Assembly: GCF_031884435.1 (NCBI RefSeq)
Contig: NZ_CP134779.1
Coordinates: forward strand, 4,774,001-4,838,000
Direction: 5' to 3'
Source: Bosea sp. 685
GTDB taxonomy: Bacteria; Pseudomonadota; Alphaproteobacteria; Rhizobiales; Beijerinckiaceae
DNA length: 64,000 nucleotides
Below, piece after piece: positions 34,124-44,551 of this stretch. The notes beneath the pieces are model-generated. The model worked only from the letters and a program-made list of their open reading frames with translations. It searched no databases and had not been told where the DNA came from. The position numbers and the translations under genes are program-made. Every line of letters starts with the position of its first letter. Positions within the stretch are counted from its first letter, which is position 1.

Positions 34124-35920
34124 TCAGGGTCGCTTGATCAGGTCCAAGGTCGTCGGTCCCAGATCGCTCATAATCCGCTCGACGACCGGGGGGCTGAAAC
34201 CCCTGCGCTCGAGAAAGAGACGCGGATCGACCCGAAACAACGGGGACGCCTCGGCGAGGCCGGACACCGCGGCTACGAATCCAGCCTGGTCTCCGGCTCC
34301 GGCATAATGCAGCGCGCGTCCAAGCAGGCTCAGCGGCCCTTCATTCGCCAGGAGCCGGGCGGCATAGGTATCGGCCATCTTGTTGGCGCCGGTCAGACGT
34401 GCCCCCAGGAAGGCGAAGAAATCATACCAGGGCGGCCGACCGCTACTGAGCGAGACCGCCCGCTCCAGCAGGGGCAAGCCTTCGGCCGAGCGGTTGAGCT
34501 GGACGAAGCGCGCCCCGAGATCGGCCATGATGTCGGGATCGTATGGGTTGCGCGCCATCGCCTCGCGTCCGGCAGCCAGCGCCTCGTCGGGCTGACCGCG
34601 CGCGAAGAGCACGTCCATCATCGCCTGCTGGGCGCGGGCGCTGGACGGCGCCAGGCGAACCGCGTTCAGCGCCGCGCTCAGCGCCCGGTCGAGCGGCGGG
34701 CCGGGCTGCAAATTCAGGCCGGCGGTGTATTCGTCGAGGGTCAGCAAGGCGAGCTGCGACCAGGCCGCGTGGAAGTTCGGATCCTTCTCGAGCACGCCCT
34801 CAAGGCAGGTGCGCGCCGCCAGGTGATCCTCGGCCTTCATGGTCCGGCGGAAATCGAGCGCCTGGAAGATGCAGCGCATGGCGGGTGAAGTCGCGGCCTG
34901 CCGGAAATCGGCATGGATGACGCCGAACGGCTCGGCCAGACGGATCGCCATGCGCCGGGCGATTTCGGGCAGTTCCGGATCCTCTACGTTGAACCTGAAC
35001 CTGCGATTGGTGGAGGCGGTCCAGACGATGCGCCCATCCTTGGCCGCGCGCAGTCTTGCGGCACTCTCGGTCACATCGCCGAAACGCGCCGCGCTCAGCT
35101 CGAAGACATAATCGGCATCGGCCGTCGTCGCACGCGGGTCGAGCGGGGCCTTCACTGTGACGAGATCGTCGAAGCCGGCGATCGCGTCTGCCAGGAGCGT
35201 CACGAACTGGCGAGCGATATCGCCCGCCGCCGGATCGGGCGGCAACTCGCCGATCATCAGGGAAAGGACGGGCAGGTGCACCGCGGCGGAGGACATCGTC
35301 GGCTTCACCGCCCGCTCGACCGGAACGCTCGGCTGCAAAACGCTCGGCTGCAAAGCCCGCGCACCGGGCGCCGGGGGCTCATCGTCCCTGATACGATACC
35401 AGGAGGCCAGCGACGCCAATCCGAGCAGGAGCGCCAGGCCCGCGCCCAGCAGCCAGCGGCGAGAGACGGCGGCATCGGGACGCCGGGGCGCTTCCTCCCG
35501 CGCCACGGCATCGCCCGCAGCCGCAGCAGCTGGCTCGGCTTCGACCCCGGCGCGCTCATCGACTTCGAATGCCGGCACATAGGCGCCGACCGGAATTGCG
35601 ATGCGCACCGGGTCGTCGGCGCCCTCGCCGAGATAATATTGCCCAAGCGCCTTGCGCAGGCGGCCCGCCTCGACGCGCACGATCGGGTCCGATTGCGGAT
35701 CGAAATCGGGCGGGCGGCCGAAAGCCTCCACCGCCACGGTGTACCCCTTCAGCTCGGCACTGCGCCCGTCGAGCGCGCGATCGACGATGAAGGTCAGGAA
35801 GGCGGAGAGCTGCGGCGCCCCCCGGAACAGGTCCGAAGCCAGGACGCGATCGAGCCCCGCGCGAATCACTGCGGTTCTCTGCTCGTCCAGCCTGACGCCG
35901 GCTTGACCGCTTGAGACCAT
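34124..35920 (-). CDS. TPR protein with adenylate-cyclase-associated N-terminal domain, no catalytic domain
   Basis: A 598-residue protein. The N-terminal block LKGYTVAVEAFGRPPDFDPQ, then SDPIVRVEAGRLRKAL (about 58-95), is the winged-helix-like domain found in rhizobial proteins often labelled adenylate cyclase. A transmembrane helix follows near 155-175 (WLLGAGLALLLGLASLASWY). The C-terminal half contains TPR-like helical repeats (HAAWSQLALLTL, NPYDPDIMADLGARFVQLN). No cyclase catalytic domain is present, so that common label would mislead. A membrane-tethered DNA-binding regulator with TPR sensor is a reasonable inference. A perfect 15-bp duplication gives LQPSVLQPSV after the helix. Confidence 0.8.
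   Translation of the reverse strand: MVSSGQAGVRLDEQRTAVIRAGLDRVLASDLFRGAPQLSAFLTFIVDRALDGRSAELKGYTVAVEAFGRPPDFDPQSDPIVRVEAGRLRKALGQYYLGEGADDPVRIAIPVGAYVPAFEVDERAGVEAEPAAAAAGDAVAREEAPRRPDAAVSRRWLLGAGLALLLGLASLASWYRIRDDEPPAPGARALQPSVLQPSVPVERAVKPTMSSAAVHLPVLSLMIGELPPDPAAGDIARQFVTLLADAIAGFDDLVTVKAPLDPRATTADADYVFELSAARFGDVTESAARLRAAKDGRIVWTASTNRRFRFNVEDPELPEIARRMAIRLAEPFGVIHADFRQAATSPAMRCIFQALDFRRTMKAEDHLAARTCLEGVLEKDPNFHAAWSQLALLTLDEYTAGLNLQPGPPLDRALSAALNAVRLAPSSARAQQAMMDVLFARGQPDEALAAGREAMARNPYDPDIMADLGARFVQLNRSAEGLPLLERAVSLSSGRPPWYDFFAFLGARLTGANKMADTYAARLLANEGPLSLLGRALHYAGAGDQAGFVAAVSGLAEASPLFRVDPRLFLERRGFSPPVVERIMSDLGPTTLDLIKRP
35324..35353. repeat. perfect 15-bp tandem duplication in the TPR protein gene
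   Basis: AACGCTCGGCTGCAA occurs twice, at 35324-35338 and 35339-35353. It is in frame and encodes the doubled LQPSV just outside the predicted membrane helix. Confidence 0.9.
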
Positions 35921-36102
35921 CGGGGTCTGGCCCAGTTTGTCGCTCCCCTTGTTCAGATTAGCTCAGACCCGACGTTACGTCATCCGGCAAAGAATGACGG
36001 GCCGACTCTCGTGGCGCGCAGGGATGCCCCGATGCGACGGCGATTTACACCCCGGATCGTACTGTTAGGTTGAGAGACGCTTAACCCAACAAGGACGCCT
36101 TG

Positions 36103-37443
36103 ATGACATCCGCCACGCAGCCGCTAGGCACGCCGAACAATCTCGAAGCCTTCTGGATGCCCTTCACGGCCAACCGCTCGTTCAAGCAAAATCCGCGCAT
36201 GGTCGCGCGTGCCGAGGGGATGTTTTATTACACGCCGGAAGGAAAGCCGGTGATGGACGGAACGGCAGGGCTGTGGTGCTGCAATGCCGGCCACGCCCGC
36301 AAGCCGATCATCCAGGCTATCCAGGCCCAGGCCGAGGAGCTCGATTTCGCACCTTCCTTTCAGTTCGGTCACCCCAAGGTCTTTGCCGCCGCCGCCCGCA
36401 TCGCTTCCCTGGCGCCGGGAGATCTCGACCATGTCTTCTTCGCCGGCTCCGGTTCGGAAGCCGCGGACACCGCGCTGAAGATCGCGCTCGCCTATTGGAA
36501 CGTCACCGGAAAGGGCTCGAAGACCCGGCTGATCGGCCGTGAGCGTGGCTATCACGGCGTCGGCTTCGGCGGCATTTCGGTCGGCGGCATGGTCAACAAC
36601 CGCAAATTCTTCGGCAGCCTGCTCGCCGGCACGGACCATTTGCCGCATACCTATGATCGCGAGAAGCAGGCCTTCAGCAAGGGCGAGCCGGATTACGGCG
36701 CCCATTTCGCCGATGATCTCGATCGCATCGTCGCGCTGCATGACGGCTCGACCATCGCCGCCGTGATCGTCGAGCCGATGGCCGGCTCGACCGGCGGGCT
36801 GCCGGCCCCGAAGGGCTATCTCAAGCGCTTGCGCGAACTCTGCGACAAGCATGGCATCCTGCTGATCTTCGACGAGGTCATCACCGGCTTCGGCCGCCTG
36901 GGTTATGCCTTCGCCGCCGAGCGTTACGGCGTCATCCCCGACATGATCACCTTCGCCAAGGGCGTGACCTCGGGGACCGTCCCGATGGGCGGCGTGATCG
37001 TGCGCAAGCACATCTACGACGCCTTCATGAACGGCCCCGACAACGCCATCGAGCTGTTCCACGGCTACACCTATTCCGGCCATCCGCTGGCCGCCGCCGC
37101 CTGCCTGGCGACGCTCGACCTCTATCGCGAGGAGGGTTTGTTCGAGCGCGCCCGCGAGATGGAGCCGGCCTGGGCCGACGCCATCATGAGCCTTAGGGGT
37201 GAACCCAACGTCGTCGACATCCGCACAGTCGGCATGGTCGGCGCCATCGATCTCGCGCCGCGGGCCGACGGCGTCGGCAAGCGCGCCTTCGAGGCGATGG
37301 ACCGTCTCTTCCGCGAGGAAGGGCTGATGGTCCGCACGGCTGCCGACACGATCGCCTTCTCGCCGCCGCTGATCATCACCGAAAGCCAGGTCGGGGAGCT
37401 GGTCGACAAGCTGCGCCGGGGGATCCGGGCAGTGGCAGCCTGA
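36103..37443 (+). CDS. class III aminotransferase (omega-amino acid--pyruvate type)
   Basis: A 446-residue PLP enzyme of fold type I. EAFWMPFTANRSFKQNPRM near the N-terminus is typical of omega-amino acid:pyruvate (beta-alanine) transaminases. FDEVITGFGRLG near residue 265 carries the PLP-binding Asp, and TFAKGVTSG near residue 285 carries the Schiff-base Lys. It would move the amino group of beta-alanine or other omega-amines to pyruvate; the true substrate needs assay. AAGGA ten bases upstream of ATG 36103 supports this start over the preceding TTG. Confidence 0.9.
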   Translation: MTSATQPLGTPNNLEAFWMPFTANRSFKQNPRMVARAEGMFYYTPEGKPVMDGTAGLWCCNAGHARKPIIQAIQAQAEELDFAPSFQFGHPKVFAAAARIASLAPGDLDHVFFAGSGSEAADTALKIALAYWNVTGKGSKTRLIGRERGYHGVGFGGISVGGMVNNRKFFGSLLAGTDHLPHTYDREKQAFSKGEPDYGAHFADDLDRIVALHDGSTIAAVIVEPMAGSTGGLPAPKGYLKRLRELCDKHGILLIFDEVITGFGRLGYAFAAERYGVIPDMITFAKGVTSGTVPMGGVIVRKHIYDAFMNGPDNAIELFHGYTYSGHPLAAAACLATLDLYREEGLFERAREMEPAWADAIMSLRGEPNVVDIRTVGMVGAIDLAPRADGVGKRAFEAMDRLFREEGLMVRTAADTIAFSPPLIITESQVGELVDKLRRGIRAVAA

Positions 37444-37449
37444 GCGTTT

Positions 37450-37488
37450 CAACCTGTCCTCGCTTGCTTCGGCAGAGGGGACAGGTTG
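37450..37488. terminator. hairpin between convergent aminotransferase and yoeB genes
   Basis: CAACCTGTCC (37450-37459) and GGACAGGTTG (37479-37488) form a perfect 10-bp stem with a 19-base loop, placed 6 bp after the aminotransferase stop and 2 bp before the yoeB stop. There is no clear T-run, so it may act through RNA processing or in both directions. Confidence 0.55.
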
Positions 37489-37490
37489 GA

Positions 37491-37745
37491 TCAGTAGTGA
37501 TAGCGGCACTGGACGATTTCCAGCCGGTCCTCGATCACGCGATAGACCAGCCGGTGCTCGTCCGTGATGCGGCGCGACCACCAGCCGGACTTGCCGTGCT
37601 TCAAGGGCTCGGGCTTGCCGCGCCCGGTAAAGGGCGTTCGAACGCACTCATCAATCAATTGGAGCGCCTTCAGCGCCGATTTCGGCTCGTCGGACGCCAG
37701 TGACACGAGCTCAGTCATGGCACGACGCGATATGACGACGTTCAT
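37491..37745 (-). CDS. yoeB: Txe/YoeB family toxin
   Basis: An 84-residue ribosome-dependent mRNA interferase. The catalytic residues known from E. coli YoeB are at the same positions: E46 in KPEPLKH, R65 in DEHRLVY, and the terminal H83-Y84 in CRYHY. The length also equals E. coli YoeB. It follows its antitoxin with an ATGA overlap (37742-37745), so it is translated from the same mRNA. It should be functional by sequence. Confidence 0.93.
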   Translation of the reverse strand: MNVVISRRAMTELVSLASDEPKSALKALQLIDECVRTPFTGRGKPEPLKHGKSGWWSRRITDEHRLVYRVIEDRLEIVQCRYHY

Positions 37746-38047
37746 TCGGCCGCGTCTTGCCGCCCGCCGCCGGCCTTTTCGACGAAGGCCTTCAGGTCGT
37801 CGGCCGATTTGAAGGTGATGCTCTCGCCCCGATCGAGCTCGGCGATCGACTCTTCGAGCGCCTTCGCATTGGCCGGGCTGGCGTGAAGATAACGCGTCTC
37901 CTCATAGGAGCCGAAATCCTCCAGCGACAGCAGCACTGCCGCCTTGCCGTTGGCCCGGGTGACGATGACCGGGTCATGGTCATCGGCCGCCTGATCCATG
38001 ATCTTGGCGAGGTTGGCGCGCAGGTGGGAGTAGGTCACGACTTTCAT
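37742..38047 (-). CDS. yefM: YefM/Phd-type antitoxin
   Basis: A 101-residue antitoxin. The Phd/YefM DNA-binding N-terminus (MKVVTYSHLRANLAKIMDQ; DHDPVIVTRANGKAAVLLSLEDF) is intact. The acidic C-terminal part (ESIAELDRGESITF) would neutralise YoeB. The usual family is about 83-90 residues; an extra basic/Gly tail (EKAGGGRQDAAE) extends this one. The module sits only 44 bp after the end of the beta-oxidation operon, leaving little room for its own promoter. Confidence 0.9.
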   Translation of the reverse strand: MKVVTYSHLRANLAKIMDQAADDHDPVIVTRANGKAAVLLSLEDFGSYEETRYLHASPANAKALEESIAELDRGESITFKSADDLKAFVEKAGGGRQDAAE

Positions 38048-38091
38048 GCCGCGACCTGTACCAGATTTTGGACAACCGGGAAAGCGAAGCG

Positions 38092-40290
38092 CTACGCCGC
38101 CTTCTGCGCCGTGCCGTAATAGCTCTCGCCCATCTTCGCCATGCGCTTGAGCTGCTTGTTCGGCTTGAAGCGCTCGCCATGCTTCTTCGCCAGGGCTTCG
38201 CAGAGCTTCACGAAGGCAGCTGCGCCCATATTGTCGATATAGCTCAGCGTCCCGCCCGAATAGGGCGCGAAGCCGAAGCCGATGATCGAGCCGACATCGG
38301 CCTCGCGCGGATCAGTGACGACGCCCTCTTCGTAGGTGCGCGCCGCCTCCAGAGCCTGCGTCACCAGAAGGCGGTGCTTGAGCTCCTGCATATCGACGCT
38401 CTCGGGGTCGAGATGCGTCGCAACCAGATCCGCCAGCCCCGGCCAGAGCCGCTTCGGCCCGGCTTCGGGATAATCGTAGAAGCCCTTCTTGTTCTTGCGG
38501 CCGAGACGGCCATGCGTCTCGACCATCTCGGTCAGCAGCTTCTCCTGCGCCGGATCGACCGCGCCCTCGCCAAGCTGCGCCTTGGTCGCCTTCAACACCT
38601 TGTAGGCGAGATCGACCGCGACCTCGTCATTCAGAGAGAGCGGGCCGACCGGCATCCCGGCCTGCTTGCCCGCCTGCTCGATCATCGCCGGCGGCACGCC
38701 TTCCATCAGCATCAGATGGCCCTCGCGGATGTAGTTGCCGACGCAGCGATTGGCGTAGAAGCCGCGCGTGTCGTTGACCACGATCGGCGTCTTCTTGATG
38801 GCGCGGACGAAGTCGAGCGCCATGGCAAGCGCCTTCTTGCCGGTCTTCTTGGCCATGATGATCTCGACCAGCAGCATCTTCTCGACCGGAGAGAAGAAGT
38901 GGATGCCGATGAAATTCTTCGGCCGCCCGCTGTGTTCGGCCAGCCCCGTGATCGGCAGGGTCGAGGTGTTGGAGCCGAAGATCGCCTTGGGGCCGATCGC
39001 GGCCTCGACCTTGGCGATGACCTCCGCCTTGACCTTGGGATCCTCGAACACGGCCTCGACGACCAGGTCGCAGCCCTTCAACGCGGCATAATCGGCGGTG
39101 GCGGTGATGCGCCCGAGCAGCGCGTCGCGATCGGCCGTCTTGGCGCGGCCCTTCATGATCTGGTCGGAGACCAGCTTGTGCGAATAGGCCTTGCCCTTGT
39201 CGGCCGTCTCCTGGTCGCGGTCGACCAGCACGACCTCGAGCCCGGCCTGCGCCGTGACATAGGCGATGCCGGCGCCCATGAAACCGGCGCCGACGACGCC
39301 GACCTTTTTGAGCCTGCTCGGCGGCACGTCGGCGGGGCGGCGCGCGCCCTTGTTGAGCTCCTGCATCGAGACGAAGAGCGAGCGGATCATCGAAGCCGCC
39401 TCCTTCGTCCGCAGGATTTTCGCGAAATAGCGGCTCTCGACCTTCAGCGCGAGATCGATCGGGAGCTGCAGCCCCTCATAGACCGCCGAGAGGATGGCGC
39501 GGGCGGCCGGGTAATTATCGTTGGTCTCGCGGCGATAGATCGCATTGGCCGGCGGCCAGATCTGCATGCCGGCCGGCGAATAGACCTTGTTGGAGGGCAG
39601 CTTGAATTTCGGATCGTCCCAGGGCGCCTTGGCCTGTGGATTGGCCTTGAGCCACTCCTTGGCGTTGGCGACGAGTTGGTCGCGCGGCACAACCGCATGG
39701 ACGAGGCCGGTATTGCGCGCGGGCAAGGCTTTGATCTGCTCGCCCTTGAACATCATCTGCAGCGCGTCGCCGGTCTGCATCAGGCGCGAGACGCGTTGCG
39801 TGCCGCCGGCGCCGGGGAAGAGCCCGACCTTGATCTCGGGTAGGCCGACGCGGGTCGAGGCGTCGTCCGAGACGACGCGATACTGGCAGGCGAGCGACAG
39901 CTCGAAGGCGCCGCCCAGGCAGATTCCATGGATCGCCGCCGCGAAGGGTTTCCCGCAGGTCTCGAGCTTGCGATAGAGCAGCGAGAGCTTGCGGCTCTCG
40001 TCGAAGAAGCTCTGCATCGCGACCTGCTCGCCCTTCTCCTTCGCCAGCTTGACGAAGAGATCGCGCAGGCCCTGCAGCATGGTGAGGTCGGCGCCGCCGG
40101 AGAAGCTCTCCTTGCCGGAGGTGATGACACAGCCCTTGATCGCCTGGTCGCCTGCGACCTTGTCGATGATCTGGTCGAGCTCGCCCATCAATTCGGGCGT
40201 GATGACGTTCATCGAGCGGCCGGGCATGTCCCAGGTCGCGGTGGCGATGCCGTCGGAATCGGTTTCGAAGCGGAAATTGGTGAGGTTCAT
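38092..40290 (-). CDS. FadB-like 3-hydroxyacyl-CoA dehydrogenase / enoyl-CoA hydratase
   Basis: A 732-residue bifunctional beta-oxidation enzyme. The N-terminal crotonase domain (about 1-290) keeps both catalytic Glu residues in [11 protein letters not shown] and [18 protein letters not shown]. The NAD-binding hydroxyacyl-CoA dehydrogenase domain has [13 protein letters not shown] near residue 330 and the catalytic His in [11 protein letters not shown], followed by the helical C-terminal domains. It is the third gene of an operon after acyl-CoA dehydrogenase and thiolase, giving steps 2-3 of the cycle. Start ATG 40290 lies 21 bp after the thiolase stop. Confidence 0.95.
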   Translation of the reverse strand: MNLTNFRFETDSDGIATATWDMPGRSMNVITPELMGELDQIIDKVAGDQAIKGCVITSGKESFSGGADLTMLQGLRDLFVKLAKEKGEQVAMQSFFDESRKLSLLYRKLETCGKPFAAAIHGICLGGAFELSLACQYRVVSDDASTRVGLPEIKVGLFPGAGGTQRVSRLMQTGDALQMMFKGEQIKALPARNTGLVHAVVPRDQLVANAKEWLKANPQAKAPWDDPKFKLPSNKVYSPAGMQIWPPANAIYRRETNDNYPAARAILSAVYEGLQLPIDLALKVESRYFAKILRTKEAASMIRSLFVSMQELNKGARRPADVPPSRLKKVGVVGAGFMGAGIAYVTAQAGLEVVLVDRDQETADKGKAYSHKLVSDQIMKGRAKTADRDALLGRITATADYAALKGCDLVVEAVFEDPKVKAEVIAKVEAAIGPKAIFGSNTSTLPITGLAEHSGRPKNFIGIHFFSPVEKMLLVEIIMAKKTGKKALAMALDFVRAIKKTPIVVNDTRGFYANRCVGNYIREGHLMLMEGVPPAMIEQAGKQAGMPVGPLSLNDEVAVDLAYKVLKATKAQLGEGAVDPAQEKLLTEMVETHGRLGRKNKKGFYDYPEAGPKRLWPGLADLVATHLDPESVDMQELKHRLLVTQALEAARTYEEGVVTDPREADVGSIIGFGFAPYSGGTLSYIDNMGAAAFVKLCEALAKKHGERFKPNKQLKRMAKMGESYYGTAQKAA

Positions 40291-40311
40291 CGTTTCTCTC
40301 CCCTTCGCCGA

Positions 40312-41520
40312 TCAGACGCGTTCGATGATGGTTGCGACGCCCATGCCGGCCGCCACGCACAAGGTCACCAGCGCGGTGTTCTTGTTGGTGCGCTCCAGCT
40401 CGTCGAGCACGGTGCCGAGGATCATCGCGCCGGTCGCCCCCAACGGGTGGCCCATCGCGATCGCGCCGCCATTGACGTTGAGGACGGCGTCATCGATGTC
40501 GAAGGCCTGCTGATAGCGCAGCACCACCGAGGAAAAGGCCTCGTTCAGCTCGAACAGGTCGATGTCCTTCACCGTCATGCCGGCCTTGCGCAGCACGAGC
40601 TCGGTGACATCGACCGGGCCGGTCAGCATCAAGGCGAGATCGGAGCCGATGGTGGCGAAGGCCTTGATGCGGGCGCGGGGCTTCAGGCCCGCCGCCTTGC
40701 CGCCCTTCTTCGAGCCGACCAGCACAGCGGCCGCGCCGTCGACGATGCCCGAGGAGTTGCCGGCATGGTGGACGTGGTTGACGAATTCGACATCGGGATG
40801 AGCCGCGGTCGCGACCGCATCGAACCCGCCCATCTCGCCCATCTGGACGAAGGAGGCTTTCAAGCCGGCCAGCGTCTGCATGTCGGTGTTGGGGCGGATG
40901 GTCTCGTCACGATCGAGCAGGATCAGGCCGTTGACGTCCTTGACCGGGATCACCGAATTCTTGAAACGCCCGGCCTCCCAGGCGGCGGCGGCGCGCTTGT
41001 GCGAGCGCACCGCAAAGGCATCGACATCATCGCGCGAGAAGCCATATTTCGTCGCGATCAGATCGGCCGAGACGCCCTGCGGCATGAAATAGGTGTCGAT
41101 CGCGACGCTGGGATCGACCGCGATGCCAAAGCCCGAGGCGCCCATGCCGACGCGCGACATGCTCTCGACGCCGCCGCCGATCGCCATCTCCTTCTGGCCC
41201 GACATCACCTGCGCGGCGGCGAGGTTCACCGCGTCCAGCCCGGAGGCGCAGAAGCGGTTGATCTGCACGCCCGGCACTTCCTTGCCGTAGCCTGCCTTGA
41301 GCGCGATGGTGCGAGCGATGTCGGCGCCGGCCTCGCCGACGGGATCGACGCAGCCGAAGACGACATCCTCGACCAGCTTGGTGTCGAGGTTGTTGCGCTG
41401 CTTGATCGCGCGCAGCGTCTGCGTGCCGAGCTCGATCGCAGTGACCTCGTGCAGGGAGCCGTCGGCCTTGCCCTTGCCGCGCGGCGTGCGGACGTGGTCG
41501 TAGATGAATGCATCAGCCAT
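40312..41520 (-). CDS. acetyl-CoA acyltransferase (thiolase)
   Basis: A 402-residue thiolase for the last beta-oxidation step. The acyl-accepting Cys is in [12 protein letters not shown] near residue 90, the His in [15 protein letters not shown] near residue 358, and the second Cys in [10 protein letters not shown] near 388. ATG 41520 begins [18 protein letters not shown], the usual start. It lies between the acyl-CoA dehydrogenase and FadB-like genes on one strand; a 13-bp hairpin occupies the 99-bp gap before it. Confidence 0.95.
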   Translation of the reverse strand: MADAFIYDHVRTPRGKGKADGSLHEVTAIELGTQTLRAIKQRNNLDTKLVEDVVFGCVDPVGEAGADIARTIALKAGYGKEVPGVQINRFCASGLDAVNLAAAQVMSGQKEMAIGGGVESMSRVGMGASGFGIAVDPSVAIDTYFMPQGVSADLIATKYGFSRDDVDAFAVRSHKRAAAAWEAGRFKNSVIPVKDVNGLILLDRDETIRPNTDMQTLAGLKASFVQMGEMGGFDAVATAAHPDVEFVNHVHHAGNSSGIVDGAAAVLVGSKKGGKAAGLKPRARIKAFATIGSDLALMLTGPVDVTELVLRKAGMTVKDIDLFELNEAFSSVVLRYQQAFDIDDAVLNVNGGAIAMGHPLGATGAMILGTVLDELERTNKNTALVTLCVAAGMGVATIIERV

Positions 41521-41546
41521 CAAGGGCCTCCCGGCATTTTGTTGTT

Positions 41547-41606
41547 GGGCAGTCGGCAATGGGCAGTCGGCAGTCGGGTTGGCAGAGGTTACGACTGCCG
41601 ACTGCC
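41547..41606. repeat. direct and inverted GGCAGTCGGCA repeats
   Basis: GGGCAGTCGGCA appears twice in tandem (from 41547 and 41561), and GGCAGTCGGCAGT (41562-41574) pairs with ACTGCCGACTGCC (41594-41606), giving a 13-bp stem. It lies inside the operon between acyl-CoA dehydrogenase and thiolase, where it could stabilise or attenuate the mRNA. Similar cagtcggcagtcgg strings are common dispersed sequences. Confidence 0.7.
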
Positions 41607-41619
41607 TACTGCCGGTCTA

Positions 41620-43416
<1,797 letters not shown>

Positions 43417-43477
43417 GTTCATCCTCCCTCTCGTCGCGACTGCGGCCCACCAGATCACCGCGGGAGCCACATCAGAA

Positions 43478-43495
43478 TAGTTCATATATAAACTA
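43478..43495. promoter_or_regulatory. AT-rich palindrome upstream of the beta-oxidation operon
   Basis: TAGTTCATATATAAACTA is an 18-bp palindrome with one mismatched pair, 62 bp before the acyl-CoA dehydrogenase start and very AT-rich against its surroundings. Its centre could be a -10 region, so a bound repressor would block transcription. The neighbouring MerR-type gene or an unlinked TetR/FadR-type protein may be the regulator. The gap 43417-43727 holds only this site and the terminator at 43595. Confidence 0.5.
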
Positions 43496-43594
43496 TCGAG
43501 GCAAGCTTGGCAAGGCGAGTCTGGAAAAGAGGCAATTGCCTCATGCGCAATCGGACCACCCTTCGGCGCGGTGCGCAACAGCCGCAAGGCAGCA

Positions 43595-43624
43595 AAAAGC
43601 CCCGGGCGGCTGCCCGGGGCTTTT
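43595..43624. terminator. strong bidirectional rho-independent terminator
   Basis: AAAAGCCCCGGGC (43595-43607) and GCCCGGGGCTTTT (43612-43624) are perfect 13-bp arms with a 4-base loop. A/T runs on both flanks make it effective on either strand. It ends the MerR transcript on the minus strand and insulates the beta-oxidation operon promoter. Confidence 0.92.
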
Positions 43625-43727
43625 CGTGGAGAGACGGAATTTCTTGAAAGCTGGCTGCTGCGAAAAATCGGCCCCCACTTCTCGCATGCGGCCCTTCAAA
43701 GGCGCCTCGTATCCTGATCGAAGGCGC

Positions 43728-44189
43728 TCAGGCCTTGCGGAAGCGAGCCTGCGTCGCTTCCAGCTCGGCGATCGCTTCCTCGATCTCCTTGCGTTGGCTG
43801 CGCAGCAGGTCGAGCTGCTCCGCGACCTGCTCATGGCTGAGCTGCAGGCCACCAACGGACGCCGAACCCTCAGTGGCCTCGCCCTTCTTCTCTTCATTGG
43901 CGAGCATCGCGCGGATCTCGACCAGCGTGAAACCGAGCTGCTTGCCCTTCAGGATCAGGGCCAGGCGAGCGCGGTCGCGGCTCGAATAGATCCGGGTCAT
44001 ACCGGAGCGGGCCGGAGCGAGCAGGCCACGCGACTCATAGAAGCGCAGCGTGCGCAAGGTCACATCGAAATCACGGGCGAGATCGCTGATGGTGAAGCCA
44101 CCGGCGGCTTCGGTCTCGGTGGCGGCAGGGTTGGGCGAGCGGCCTTCATGAGTCGAGGCAGCCGCCAAAGCAAAGCTTGGGCGCGACAT
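43728..44189 (-). CDS. MerR family transcriptional regulator
   Basis: A 153-residue regulator. After a 35-residue low-complexity N-terminus, the MerR winged helix begins at FTISDLARDFDVTLRTLRFYESRGLL, with RIYSSRDRARLALILKGKQLGFTL next. A coiled-coil dimerisation helix follows (LSHEQVAEQLDLLRSQRKEIEEAIAELEA). No metal-binding Cys is present, so it is not a metal sensor. Its place beside a fatty-acid operon suggests control by acyl-CoA or a related ligand, which is inference. ATG 44189 is preferred over the longer frame. Confidence 0.88.
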   Translation of the reverse strand: MSRPSFALAAASTHEGRSPNPAATETEAAGGFTISDLARDFDVTLRTLRFYESRGLLAPARSGMTRIYSSRDRARLALILKGKQLGFTLVEIRAMLANEEKKGEATEGSASVGGLQLSHEQVAEQLDLLRSQRKEIEEAIAELEATQARFRKA

Positions 44190-44283
44190 AAGGGTGCATT
44201 CCTTGCGGGTTGGGTCTCGGGAACGCCGACCATGCAGGCGGCGATCATCCGTTCGACAACGCATAGCCGGCTGCTTCCCCTTG

Positions 44284-44320
44284 CGTCAGGTAATGTGACA
44301 CTTCCGTGAGGTAAGTTACC
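44284..44320. promoter_or_regulatory. direct repeats and palindrome upstream of the MerR gene
   Basis: CGTCAGGTAA (44284-44293) and CGTGAGGTAA (44305-44314) are direct repeats 21 bp apart, two helical turns; the second overlaps the palindrome GGTAAGTTACC (44310-44320). This lies about 95 bp before the MerR start and is a plausible autoregulatory region. The rest of the 362-bp gap (44190-44551) shows an AT-rich stretch (AAAAAATTAAC near 44375) but no gene. Confidence 0.45.
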
Positions 44321-44551
44321 GTTATACGCGCCCTGCTCGGGACCGCCCTCCGCGCCCGTTCGTAAAAAATTAACTCCCGCCCCCACAATCTTAACTGACT
44401 GTTTACCACGGTCGCCAAAAGTCTGCTCTGCGGATCGGCGTCCCGTCAGCAGCAACGTAATCTTCACGGATCGCCACATTCGCAAGGAAAGCAGCGGTGT
44501 CAGGGGCCCGCACCTTTCCGATGAGGACGAGCCCCGTAGGCGAGCGACAAC

